Shown here: positions 26,201 through 33,934 of the stretch, piece by piece | Position numbering within the stretch: the stretch's first letter is position 1 | Layout of the letters: the number at the start of each line of letters is the position of its first letter | Assembly (NCBI GenBank): GCA_910589415.1 | Contig: OU342633.1 | Span: 52,694,404 to 52,758,403 of the forward strand | Length of the DNA stretch: 64,000 nucleotides | Origin: Malachius bipustulatus | Taxonomy: Eukaryota > Arthropoda > Insecta > Coleoptera > Melyridae | Direction: 5' to 3' | Translations under genes and position numbers: made by a program | Notes under the pieces: model-generated | Told to the model about the DNA's origin: nothing | Database searches by the model: none | What the model saw: the letters and a program-made list of their open reading frames with translations, nothing else

Positions 26201-27741
26201 GTAGTGTTTTACATAAATTTAGATAAATATGTAACGTTCACCTGATAGGAATGACGTCCGCTAGACGTGTTTTAGATGACTCTCGCTAGATGTTCGATAG
26301 ACGTAATAATGACGTCATTTAGACGTAATGTAGACGTGAAATGAATTACATCTCCAGATACTCTGACATACACTTTAATATTATGTGGCAATGACGTCGA
26401 TTATTCGGAGCATACGACGTGATTAATCACTAATAACCGACGTGATAAATACGTGCGTCATAATAATAGTAATTGACGAACTAGGAGATCACAATCACCG
26501 TGGTTTAGGAAGTAGAAGAAGAACAAATTGTTGTAATAAGTAATTGCGCAGAAATAAAATAAGCCTTTTATCATATTTTACAAACATCATGATGTCACCA
26601 GGATCGTGACTGAAATCGTAATGTTCCTATCTTCGCCCCCATAATTATTATTAATCCAGTGAATGCAGCTGGATTTATTCATTCGGCGAGCTGGAATTGC
26701 ATCGAGCTTGCTGCTCTCGCCTCGCGATTGTCAATAATAACCCGTCGTTCCCCTGACAGGAATCGGGATTACCAGGCTGACATGACGAGCAATTCCAACA
26801 GGGATGGCGAAGGGAGGCGGATAGTACGGAGTACGGTCGAGCCGCCCTATCGTTCTTCCTGACGGGACTTCGGGCCGTCTTTCTGTCGCTATTATTAGCG
26901 CAACTACATTGAATTGGGCGTATCTGAAACAGAATTTGAATCCGATTTTCAATGTCTGTCTCGGGTGAGCTGCTGAATTTCAAATGTAAATCGCGAAATG
27001 TGAATGTGACATCTCATTTGGACGGTACATCAGAGTGACGTTGCTTCGTTGGATCTAATTTACTTAGTTTAATGGATTAACGACGTCAAAGCGAGAGTAA
27101 GCCCTGACAGTGCGAGGGGTGGAAGGTCTTTTTTTTTGGTGAACCATCTCTAGCATTGAACTACTCATTATAGTTCGATCAGCGTTCAGAAAGGTTTCTC
27201 CTCACCCATTCCCAGACCCTGTTGACAGATCGCTCATGTTAGGTATCTAGAAAGCTGATATGAGCATATGCGCATAGGAATAATTCAATCGTTAAGTTAA
27301 ATAGGTAATAAAAAAAAATCAGAATGTGCATTAGTAATCTCAGAGTTAGGTATATAGCAGGATAGGACTATTTCTAATTATAATAATCACCATCAGAGCT
27401 GAAAATTTGTAAATTTTATAAATCTAATAAAACTGAAAACTAACGGAACAAAAGTTTCTAACCTCCATCTCTGGATAAACTTTTTTCAAGATAAACATGC
27501 CGAAGATAACCTAGATGTTACTAAAAAAAAAAGACTCACGGCTGTTATCGTACAAAAGCCCCATCAGTTCGCCGAAACAACGCTGCACGGCAACATCTCC
27601 TGCCTCCGTCGGGGGCCAACAGAGCACAGTGTCCGTGCGAAGGGGGCAATAGCCCAGTCCGTCCGGGTGGCGCTCTCGCATCGCCTCCACGTCTGCCACG
27701 TGCCGCCCCTGGCAGGTCTCCAGCGTCGGCCGCCCCTCCAT
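5146..27741 (-). CDS. DH44R: Diuretic hormone 44 receptor (CRF-like family B GPCR), nine exons
   Basis: Seen: nine minus-strand exons join as 27741-27540, 14851-14677, 10160-10073, 10005-9909, 9849-9769, 9704-9625, 9564-9277, 5562-5396 and 5224-5146. All have GT-AG borders with matching phases, giving 1,257 bp (418 aa plus stop). Six ectodomain cysteines precede TM1: ETC, YC, VLCWPP, RCF, REC, TLC. Family-typical motifs follow: [44 protein letters not shown], and [16 protein letters not shown] at TM7/helix 8. Known: insect DH44 receptors are family B receptors at the plasma membrane that couple mainly to Gs/cAMP and respond to CRF-like diuretic peptides in Malpighian tubules and neurons. Inferred: full-length and functional, since no frameshift or stop is visible. 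The subtype (DH44R rather than DH31R or PDFR) rests on remembered family motifs. No signal peptide is seen from this ATG, so an upstream exon is likely. The last exon is the weakest part of the model. Confidence 0.9.
5396..5562 (-). CDS. DH44R: DH44R exon 8: TM7/helix 8 and proximal tail
   Basis: Acceptor GTTTCAG, donor CTACG|GTAAGA. Encodes [20 protein letters not shown] followed by an Arg/Ser-rich tail containing [16 protein letters not shown] (res 338-393). EVQ at the TM7/helix 8 boundary is a family B hallmark. The tail has several possible basophilic-kinase sites (RSRTES). It ends in phase 2. The 3.7-kb intron on its 5' side holds the 122-bp satellite. Confidence 0.93.
5563..6295. other. 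Intron sequence 5' of DH44R exon 8
   Basis: Ordinary intron with mixed GC content. No coding or repeat feature I can support. Confidence 0.5.
6300..8690 (+). repeat. ~122-bp satellite array with 367/368-bp higher-order unit
   Basis: About 18-20 monomers of ~115-125 bp recur, each with the blocks AAGAGCAGCTCCTGTTCGAT, CCTTGAACGTTCAAGATCGTC, and CTCGTAGCAGCGAAGAAAAT. The block CTTGAACGTTCAAG is a 14-base perfect palindrome. Positions 6644-7010 and 7011-7378 are almost identical 367/368-bp trimers, a recent higher-order duplication. Divergence rises toward both edges. Open frames on the minus strand through it are periodic and not genes. It lies wholly within the DH44R intron between exons 7 and 8. 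Confidence 0.92.
8700..9270. other. Intron between satellite and DH44R exon 7
   Basis: AT-rich, with (TTAA)-type short repeats near 8937-8956. No gene supported. Confidence 0.5.
9277..9564 (-). CDS. DH44R: DH44R exon 7: TM5, TM6, extracellular loop 3
   Basis: Acceptor TTACAG, donor CAA|GTAAGA; 96 whole codons (res 242-337). It begins [20 protein letters not shown], with the conserved loop-2 Cys-x-Trp. TM5 follows ([16 protein letters not shown]), then intracellular loop 3 with KLRS...[18 protein letters not shown], and TM6 ending in [11 protein letters not shown]. The LxPLLGxTY motif is typical of TM6 in this family. Confidence 0.95.
9625..9704 (-). CDS. DH44R: DH44R exon 6: TM4 and extracellular loop 2
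   Basis: Acceptor ATTCCAG, donor GCG|GTAAGT. Encodes [16 protein letters not shown] followed by [11 protein letters not shown] (res 215-241). The GWG-x-P junction is formed across the splice with exon 5. Ends in phase 0. Confidence 0.92.
9769..9849 (-). CDS. DH44R: DH44R exon 5: end of TM3, intracellular loop 2, start of TM4
   Basis: Acceptor TTCCAG, donor GGATGGG|GTACGT. Encodes [19 protein letters not shown], then RVYICIGW (res 188-214). The EGLYLY and GWG motifs are family B signatures. Phases 1 and 1. Confidence 0.94.
9909..10005 (-). CDS. DH44R: DH44R exon 4: extracellular loop 1 and TM3
   Basis: Acceptor TTTCAG, donor GAAG|GTAATT. Encodes [20 protein letters not shown], then [12 protein letters not shown] (res 156-187). 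The cysteine is the conserved TM3 cysteine expected to pair with extracellular loop 2. Ends in phase 1. Confidence 0.93.
10073..10160 (-). CDS. DH44R: DH44R exon 3: intracellular loop 1 and TM2
   Basis: Acceptor TTTCAG, donor ATT|GTAAGT. Translates to [19 protein letters not shown], then [11 protein letters not shown] (res 126-155). The RCLRNxIHMNL motif is the family B signature at the start of TM2. Phase in 2, phase out 0. Confidence 0.94.
10290..14030. repeat. Dispersed CGTCTGGAGTT-motif array with orientation switch
   Basis: Variants of TTTTCGTCTGGAGTT(G/T) recur about 25 times at uneven spacing. Plus-orientation copies lie near 10295, 10400, 10533, 10657, 10815, 11015, 11121, 11240, 11305 and 12268. 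Inverted copies (AACTCCAGACGA) lie near 12370, 12404, 12510, 12542, 12640 and 12785. Plus copies return near 13440, 13590, 13700, 13890 and 14005. GAAGTTT/GTTTAAG words fill the spacers. No single period fits. It occupies most of the intron between DH44R exons 2 and 3. Confidence 0.75.
14040..14670. other. Intron flank of the DH44R TM1 exon
   Basis: No gene supported. Open frames on both strands are short and lack splice or homology support. Confidence 0.45.
14677..14851 (-). CDS. DH44R: DH44R exon 2: end of ectodomain and TM1
   Basis: The acceptor TTTTGCAG precedes AAAACGCATCC and the donor is AA|GTAAGT. It completes a split codon to give [21 protein letters not shown], the conserved end of the hormone-receptor domain with two N-glycosylation sequons. 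TM1 follows ([19 protein letters not shown], ~res 102-120). The exon ends in phase 2, which fits exon 3. The intron upstream is about 12.7 kb. Confidence 0.93.
14855..16600. other. DH44R intron, no clear feature
   Basis: AT-rich intron. No coding, RNA or repeat signal that I can support. Confidence 0.45.
16609..16805 (+). repeat. Two-copy ~50-bp direct repeat upstream of the LINE
   Basis: Copies at about 16609-16660 and 16750-16802 share CAAATTACCCGxGATATTGC, then GGGA(G/A)TATTT and TACCTATTCAAT, ~141 bp apart. They may be duplicated 5' sequence of the adjacent LINE or older local DNA. Confidence 0.7.
16924..18231 (+). mobile_element. 5'-truncated non-LTR retrotransposon, RT ORF (CR1/Jockey-like)
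   Basis: A 435-codon uninterrupted frame encodes most of a LINE reverse transcriptase. It has QHGF (res 23-26), DLSKAFDSV with catalytic Asp (59, 65), [19 protein letters not shown] (120-138), NYADDTTIL (152-160) and [11 protein letters not shown], then the thumb and a C-terminal region ([20 protein letters not shown]). The fingers segment normally upstream of QHGF and any endonuclease are missing, so this is a 5'-truncated copy. The 3' UTR ends with AATAAA and a (TTGTAA)n tail. It sits in the sense opposite to DH44R inside its intron. Clade assignment is tentative. Confidence 0.9.
18232..18502 (+). repeat. LINE 3' UTR and (TTGTAA)n tail
   Basis: The 3' end of the LINE above: AATAAA at about 18467-18472, then TTTGTAATTGTAATTGTAAT and the end of the tail at about 18500. 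Hexanucleotide tails of this type are known for several non-LTR clades that lack poly(A). Confidence 0.8.
18503..19276. other. DH44R intron segment
   Basis: No gene supported. A short frame at 18829-19083 on the plus strand has no supporting motif. Confidence 0.4.
19277..19435 (+). CDS. Possible first coding exon or small ORF, unknown protein
   Basis: ATG in a GCGGAG context opens a 52-codon frame starting [20 protein letters not shown], then [18 protein letters not shown], ending in TAA. The first ~25 codons are GC-rich with G/C third positions, in contrast to the flanks. It resembles the N-terminus of a regulatory protein, with a GT donor expected inside (candidates near 19389 and 19409), but no partner exon was found. 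It would be nested antisense in the DH44R intron. A chance CpG island is the alternative. Confidence 0.33.
   Translation: MDDGMHQDYLAGEPPPLPPPPQHGRDYSLTSISLLRACPGYNGTVINHDSAL
20020..20150 (-). repeat. Repeat family R1, copy 1
   Basis: Shares a block with copies at 47,620-47,800 and 52,300-52,500: GTGCACCATCTTTGTTTCCT followed by (C)TTAAGGAG...GGATC. All three copies are in the same orientation. It is diverged and probably a transposon fragment. Confidence 0.65.
20151..22055. other. DH44R intron segment
   Basis: Contains a (CT)n tract at about 21328-21360. No gene supported. Confidence 0.45.
22056..22078 (+). other. Potential G-quadruplex
   Basis: Five G-runs of at least three, separated by A or AA (GGGAGGGAGGGAGGGGGG, then AAGGG). 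It lies on the non-template strand relative to DH44R transcription, which runs minus. Confidence 0.6.
22518..23070. mobile_element. 553-bp MITE with TACATCCGCGGCTCCTAC inverted ends
   Basis: The left end TACATCCGCGGCTCCTAC is the exact inverse of the right end GTAGGAGCCGCGGATGTA, both flanked by TA, which fits a Tc1/mariner-type target duplication. The interior has a 149-codon frame on the minus strand without recognisable transposase motifs, which I treat as chance. Non-autonomous. Confidence 0.85.
23370..24119 (-). pseudogene. Ty3/gypsy-like gag pseudogene
   Basis: Read on the minus strand from ATG at 24119, a Glu/Lys-rich coiled-coil stretch with several stops (to ~23780) leads into a capsid-type domain at 23620-23370. 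Recognisable segments are [40 protein letters not shown], and [15 protein letters not shown]. An in-frame stop lies between the second and third, and another follows. Known: this order (coiled coil, then SW...F..A, LxLxG.A..xLQT, LxxRFG) is typical of gypsy-class gag. No protease, RT or integrase is visible beside it, so it is a decayed fragment. Confidence 0.75.
24170..25085 (-). mobile_element. Probable degenerate LTR of the gypsy-like element
   Basis: On the minus strand the segment ends GGAGGTGTCACA at 24170, one base before TGGCCCAC, which looks like a primer-binding site. Part of it (24690-25080) matches 54,450-54,790 (same strand) and 42,520-42,720 (opposite strand), including TTCTATTCCTGGAAC and GTTAGTTC(A/T)CGAACTTTCC. 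A TATAAATG lies near 24671. That it is an LTR is inference from position and repetition. Confidence 0.5.
25086..26125. other. DH44R intron segment
   Basis: No gene or clear repeat supported. Confidence 0.4.
26130..26460. promoter_or_regulatory. ACGTC (CRE-like) motif cluster 1
   Basis: About 13 ACGT-core words (TGACGTCC, TAGACGT, TGACGTCATT, CGACGTG) in 330 bp of DH44R intron, ~1.1 kb downstream of the ectodomain exon in gene direction. They could be a CREB/ATF-type binding array or a decayed repeat. A second cluster lies at 55.0-55.4 kb. Confidence 0.5.
26461..27539. other. DH44R intron next to ectodomain exon
   Basis: A moderately GC-rich block at 26650-26990 is open in several frames but has no recognisable product. 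It could be a conserved regulatory element. Confidence 0.35.
27540..27741 (-). CDS. DH44R: DH44R exon 1 in window: hormone-binding ectodomain
   Basis: Encodes residues 1-67 plus one base, with four of the six ectodomain cysteines and the signature [20 protein letters not shown]. The donor reads C|GTGAGT at 27540/27539 (phase 1). The frame stays open upstream of the ATG to a stop near 27793. A pyrimidine-rich acceptor ending CCCCAG at 27783-27784 would extend the exon to 27782 in phase 1. The ATG form lacks a signal peptide, so I think the exon more likely starts at 27782, with a leader exon further 5' that I could not find. It is GC-rich compared with its surroundings. Confidence 0.88.
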
Positions 27742-27984
27742 CCCGGGAGGCGGTGTCCGTGAGTTGTGGACCGCAAAAAGGGCTGGGGATCATGTCAGGG
27801 GGGCGGACAGCCTGGAAGTGACATCAATTAGCTCTAAATATGCGATTATTTATTAAAGAGTCTCTGTAGCCGGCGTACTTTGATTTATTGGCGTTATATG
27901 TTTTATTTTGACTGCTATGTCATCGGAAAGGATAATTTTTTTTATTAGAGCTCATTATAAGTCAAAATGCACGCTCCAGATAAT

Positions 27985-29090
27985 TCTTGCTCAGCACGCT
28001 TAAGTCTTCTAAAACCGCTCCAGTTTTGTCGATTATTTCATTTCAAAACGCGAGTTTTTAGTAGGAGAAAACTCGTTTGAGTTGAAAGAATGGAGTTGGG
28101 GCGGTTTTGTTGACTCTTTCGTATCGAAATGAAGAAAAAAAGAAGAAAAAATCGTTTGCGGCGTGAAAATTATTTCCTAATCCGCTTGAGTCTTCTAAAA
28201 CTGCTCCAGTTTCGTCAATTTCTCATTTCAAACTGCGAGCTTTTAGGGCAAAAGTCGCTTGAGTTGAAAGAATGGAGTTGGGGTGGCTTTATCGACTCTT
28301 GCGTATCAAAATGGAGAAAAAAGAAGACAAAAAACCGTTTCCGGCGAGAAAATCCTTCACCAGCCCGCTTAAGTCTTCTAAAACTGCTCTAGTTTCGTCT
28401 ATTTCTCATTTCAAACTGCGAGCTTTTAGGGGAAAAATCGCTTGAGTTGAAAGAATGGAGTTGGAGCGGTTTTGTCGACTCTTGCGTATCAAAATGAAGA
28501 AAAAGAAGACAAAAAAATGTTTACGGCGAGAGAATCCTTTACCAGCCCACTTAAGCCTTCTAAACTTGCCCCCAGTTTCGTCAATCTTCTCATTTCAAAC
28601 TGCGAGCTTTTAGGGAAAAAATTGCTTGAGTTGAAAGAATAGAGCAGGGGCGGTTTTGTTGACTTTTGCCTATCAAAATGAAGAAAAAAATAAGAAAAAA
28701 TCGTTTGCGGCGTGGAAATTATTTCCCGGCCCGCTTAAGTCTTCTAAACTTGCCCCAGTTTCGTCAATTTTCTCATCTCAAAATGCGATCGTTTGGGGGT
28801 GAAAATCGCTTGAGTATAAAAATGGAGTTTGGGGCGGTTTTGTTGACTCTTTCGTACCAAAATGAAGAAAACAGCAGAAAGAATCAGTAGCGGCGAGGAA
28901 ATCTTTGCTCAGCTCGCTGAAATCTAAGCCTGCTCCATGCAGTTTCATCAATTTTCTCATTTCAAAATGTTTTAAGAGGAAAATCGCTTGAGCTGAAAGA
29001 ATGGAGTTGGGGCGGTTTTGTTGACTCTTTCGTATCAAAATGAAGAAAAAAAAAAGAAAAAAAATTTATCCAGATCGCTGGAGAATGCGT
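27985..29090 (+). repeat. ~183-bp tandem array, six copies
   Basis: Landmark GAATGGAGTTGGGGCGGTTT recurs (with variants) near 28088, 28270, 28454, 28637, 28822 and 28999, i.e. every 177-185 bp. Each unit also has TCGTATCAAAATGAAGAAAA, GCTTAAGTCTTCTAAAACTG and TCAAACTGCGAGCTTTTAGG. It starts only ~200 bp 5' of the possible DH44R exon border. Open frames within it are by-products of the repeat. Confidence 0.92.
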
Positions 29091-32000
29091 TTGCTTCATT
29101 TTCGTCGACATATTATTGTCGCTGAGATTGAAGAAAATCGAAGAAAAAAAATGTGGATTAAAATGGGCAAATCGTCCTCAAGACCAAAATGAGGCAAGGC
29201 TAGCTCATTTTCGCCACATAACGGTCTTAATTATACCGGCTACCAAGATATTGCACATATGACCTTTACACCCCAACACCATACAAGTAAACAATAATTC
29301 ATTCTTATCGCTTACATGATTACTAGTAACGGTTTCTGCAGCAATCACTGGTAAATTCCCATCTTATCCGGATCGAACTATATGAAATCTAATCGTCTCT
29401 ATACGGATTAAAATATCACCACTGTCACTGCCACTATCACTATCACCAACACCAGTACTATAAATAGCACTAGTACTACCACTGTTGCTGTTGCTGTTAC
29501 TGTTACCCTTAGACGACTGTTACTTTGCTCACAGCTCGTTATTCTTCAGTCGTTACTCGTTACAGTTGCGATGATAAGCAAGAGATGTTGAGATGTACGA
29601 GGAAAGGATGCACTTTCCTCTTCCTCGCTCGAGTCACGATCTGCAATGAAGAATGAGAGTGTTTTAATTGTTATCTGTTATTTGTTATTAGTGTTGTTTG
29701 TTTAATTTAAAATTTAATTCAGAGATCTGTCACGATTACGGCGTAATGTTAAGTAAAGAACAGTGTCGGAACTAGAATCGGGTAGAATCAGGCTAAATGA
29801 AATAAATTAATCGCTTTATTTGTGAGCGCTTTTGTAATAATAACAATAATATGAGGTAATTGTAAATGTTGAACGCTGGAAGGTGTTTCATTATGTTGAA
29901 AGGCTCATTCAAATTCAATAAAAAAAGTACTAATATTTATTTGTAGAAATAGTTTATATTTATCTAACACATTTAATAATACAACAAATATTGGCATATT
30001 TATATTTATATTGCTGCTGGTCACGTATAATGATAAAACCGCTGCCTAAAAAAACCGAATGATAAAAACACTGCCGCTTCCAAGACTTAAAAGCATACAA
30101 GAAGAGAAAATATGATCCACTTTGTCAACCGCGATGCACGTCTAACTTTTAATGTAGGTAATAATAGGAAGTCGTGTGTTTCCCCCGATATATTGTTCCT
30201 CGTTTCGTCTTTCGTCTCGGAATTTCCGGTCATATTAATCCAGGACTTGTCGCCGTCGTGTCTTCACATCTCTCGACAGCCGACTGAGAAATTTATCGCA
30301 ACTTTGTGGTCTTATATATGGATGAGCCGCGGCACGTTTGTTTTTGTTTATTAAGCAGGGAACGGTGAAAGGGGAAACGAGTATGAGGATTTATGTCGCT
30401 CTGTTTACTTACAGTGATAAGAATGGACCGACCTAATTTAAAAGAGAACAATAAAATCGTGTTTATGTGATTATGTGCAGCGAGGAGAGTAAATAGAAGT
30501 GAAAAATTACGTTTCTAGAATTAGCTTTCTTCTAACATACCCACCTACCTACCTGATTCAGGATCCAGTAGCGGAGTGCTTGAAATTAATTTAATTTACT
30601 GATTATACTAAGCCTTGTGTTACTAAGCCTTGTGGTGGATTCGAATATGCGTGGAAGCGCTCCGAATAATGTCCTGAAGGAGGTGATATTATCGTGAATT
30701 GATGTGAATATAATCGACGTGCATGAGAAAGAAAATGATCTTTTCCTGACGTTTTCTCGATTAAAAACGTCTCATGGCATCTTGACGTCTATTATGGACG
30801 TCTTTAGCTACAAAGGTGCAATAGGTACAAAGCAAAATATACGAGAATTGTTTACGCTTAAAAAATTGCTAACAGTATAAACTGTACTTCAGTTCATAAT
30901 CGCGCTTTGCTAAAACCCACTGTCGGCTCCTAATGGATACGCGCAGTATGGATTTCTGTTATTTTTGATCTTATAATTTACTTTTCTCTTATTAACATAT
31001 TTAAATTGTTTCATTATTGGGATTCTTCATGTTCTCTTGCGTCACATTTCAATTACTTACGAAAAATAAACGGAATTGTTCGGTTTAATCGTTTTTTAAC
31101 GTTAGCGTAAAAAAATATTCCACTTGTAATCACGTCGACATTAATTTATCTCACGTCGTGTGCAACAGAAGAGGTGCTTCCCTTTCCGCCCCTCTGCCTT
31201 TCGCCGCCGCTTTGACAGGTGTTTCCGTTCCCAGGAGAGCGCCAGCCAGGCTTTGTTAGGACAATTAATTTTTTATTACATGACAATATTTAACGAAGGC
31301 AGCGAAAGAGGAGCTCCCGCGGAACTGAAACATCAAAGCTGAGCGGATCTCCAACCTCCAACGCCAACTAAAGTAGCAAACGACAAATTTCACCTGCTCC
31401 GATGATAATTAGAACGACAGGCACAGGCTAGACTAGACGATGGGAGATGAGTGGTTTTTTTCAAATTTTTCAAAAGCCGGAATCCATTATTCAGGTTCCG
31501 TCGTTATCTCTCGATTGCAGCAGCTCTCGCGCGGCCGTTGCGGCATTAATTAAAAGATAGGCCTCGGAGAGAGGCATGTGTGTGCTTCTCGGGGATGTAC
31601 CTAATCGATGTCCTTTAGTGCCTCGGGGGTCCTTTCTAATTACTCCTGCGAGCCCCGAATCAATCAACTCCTGGAAATGGGCTTCTAAACACACAATGCG
31701 CCCTTGGGGATGTCCAGAGAATTGTACCTCTAATATAAATAGATCGTTTATAAAGGGTGTCCCAATTCCAATATGAACGAAGGGATTTTTGTAGGGTTTT
31801 CGCTCTGACCGACAGAAAGACAAAAAAACCGTTTCGCCTTTGTTTATAAGACTCGCCAGTTTGAGGAATGCCCATAGTCTGGGGAAACAGCTGTTGTGCA
31901 GTTTTGTGTCCAATTTTAGCGTCTCGATGAGTTATTCTTTGACTCATAAAACTCATATTAATTTTCTCTGGTTACTTTTTTTCCTATTACAGAGTCGGTT

Positions 32001-32605
32001 CTTGAGTTTTTTTATGGTGAAATCACTCAAAATAACAAGAAGTCTTATATCTTCAATCAATCGTCGCTTACCCTTCCTGTAAATACACCCCTCGCAATGT
32101 GATTTATTTAGTATTTACACCCCGGAGTCAGCGGAGGGGAGACGCATGATCACGGTTACTGCTTTATTAGCTCTTCTACTTCTACCTCAGACCTTGCATA
32201 GCTTTCTTGATTAAATCCCGGTAATCAATCCCATACCCTTCCGTTCCGCCTTGTTGTCAGTCTGTGCAGGCTCTTATTTAATTTCATGTTCGATATTTGC
32301 GGACTATTTGTTTGAAGGGATTGGCAACTTTGATTTAATCAATTTTCCTGAGCTTCTTGATGACAATGGTGAAAACTTCACTTCGATATCTACTCTCTTT
32401 CTCAAGTGGTATCTCGCACGTGACGTCATATCAGTCGCGACAGTTACTCATTTGTTTAACATCGCGCCAAACTCGGATAAAACCCATCTGCATACAATAA
32501 GTTGCCATTGTCTTTAATAAGAGTTAATCGTGACTTATGCCCGGTTGATCAGAAAGTTAAAAAAAAAAACTATCAGCATTGCAGAAGCGTAAAATACTCG
32601 ATTAT
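29091..32605. other. Intergenic or 5' intron, no identified gene
   Basis: Contains an imperfect CAC/CTG trinucleotide-rich tract at about 29420-29508 and a small group of ACGTC words at 30,715-30,805. A 140-codon minus-strand frame at 31913-31491 is recorded separately. Confidence 0.45.
31491..31913 (-). CDS. Unidentified open frame, 140 codons
   Basis: Long for this composition, with a middle part reading FINDLFILEVQFSGHPQGRI, then VCLEAHFQELIDSGL. No family recognised and no clear splice partners. A chance frame in a moderately GC-rich island, or a conserved non-coding element, is as likely. Confidence 0.2.
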   Translation of the reverse strand: MDTKLHNSCFPRLWAFLKLASLINKGETVFLSFCRSERKPYKNPFVHIGIGTPFINDLFILEVQFSGHPQGRIVCLEAHFQELIDSGLAGVIRKDPRGTKGHRLGTSPRSTHMPLSEAYLLINAATAARELLQSRDNDGT

Positions 32606-32612
32606 TACTCAA

Positions 32613-32762
32613 TGCCCGTATTCACAAACGATAATTTCCTAAATAATTACGTAATTATTTAAATGAGTGAGATGGAGATATGCAGTTTTTTGGCAATAGA
32701 AGGAGATGGGGATAATTGATTACGTAATTATTTAGGAAATTATCGTTTGTGAATACGGGCAT
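32613..32762. mobile_element. ~150-bp palindromic MITE
   Basis: Arms ATGCCCGTATTCACAAACGA, continuing through TAATTTCCTAAATAATTACGTAATTA, are inverted at the other end around a ~60-bp centre. ~46-bp arms, nearly perfect. Flanked by AT/TA-rich DNA. No coding capacity. Confidence 0.88.
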
Positions 32763-32769
32763 AATTATT

Positions 32770-33380
32770 TTATTTCGAGATAAGTGAACAAAAAAATGAC
32801 AGACTTCCGTTTAAACCTGATTGGTACGAGCAGAGTTAATTGTTTAACTTCCAAACGGTTCGGCGGTCTCGCAGTTAATTGCAGCAGGAGTAACAAGGGT
32901 GCTGATGGGAAATGCAGTTACTGGCGATTGTTAGCGAGGTTCCAGATCAGTTCCGGGGAATTTGCGATCAAAGGACAAGATTAGCATGTAAATTGGGAGC
33001 AGTCTGGATGTCTTAATCGAAGATGTGCACCTCCGCGTTCCGCTAGTGAGACTTGGCGTTATTAAATCTTGAAATAAGAGCAAACAAATACTTTTGAACG
33101 ATATTTTTTGGAAGAATTTAATTTCGATAAAATAAACTTATTACTTGGCTAGATGAATGAGAGCCCGTTTAAACGATATCCATCTCGGCATACTTACCAG
33201 TAACCGTTTAGAAGACAATTCAGCTTAAAATCTCAGAGCCATATTTCTAATAGAATAAAACACAGACAGCTGTTTCGACCTCTTTATGATCTATTCAGCG
33301 TCCAAATCGCCAGTTCGGTACCTGCATTTCTACCTGCCTGAAGTAACTGGACCTTTAAGCTAAATCAATTGCACGATTCT
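32770..33380. other. Intergenic, no feature
   Basis: Nothing that I can support. Confidence 0.4.
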
Positions 33381-33386
33381 CCGTGA

Positions 33387-33647
33387 CTCCGTGACTCCAT
33401 GAATCTAGCGCCACCTATTTATTTTTTAATAATTAATGACTTGCTCGACTAATTCCTTCTTTTTATTATACTTTTATGGGCTAATAAGATGGCGGCATCT
33501 GCCGGATGTTGAAATGGCACCGCCACAGTACTGACTTGTCAAATTCTCACAACCGACGAGTTAAATTTCGAAAGGACGCAAGCTACGAATAGAATGGTAG
33601 TTCCGTCATCGACAAATAGATGGCACTGGATCCATGAAGTCACGGAG
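33387..33647. mobile_element. 261-bp MITE with ~34-bp inverted ends
   Basis: The left end CTCCGTGACTCCATGAATCT, continuing AGCGCCACCTATTT, is inverted at the right end with about six mismatches. The left flank also has a second CCGTGACTC copy. Non-autonomous. Confidence 0.75.
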
Positions 33648-33934
33648 AACCACGCAAATGAAAATAGCTTACAGGTTCAGTTACTCCGTCTGGTCCCAAT
33701 AATGTGGCACGCTGAAGGGACCATTAAGAGGTCGTTATAAGTTGATTATTAATAAAGCAGTGTTGCGAAATAGTTACCACGTGAAGTGAAAGTATAGTAA
33801 ACTGATAAATAGTAACTGTTTGTTATAATTACAGCAATAATTCTGGAATGATGTTGGATGCAGTAGAAATGTAATTTTTGAAGCTCGATTAAAAATTTAT
33901 GACAATTTTAATAAAAACGATACGCAAATCAATA

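Noticed and set aside
27545..27793. Two alternative minus-strand frames over the ectodomain exon
   Set aside because: GC-rich shadow frames. The accepted frame has the cysteine pattern and joins in phase to exon 2.
28129..29038. Frames inside the 183-bp array
   Set aside because: They repeat with the array and change frame between units.
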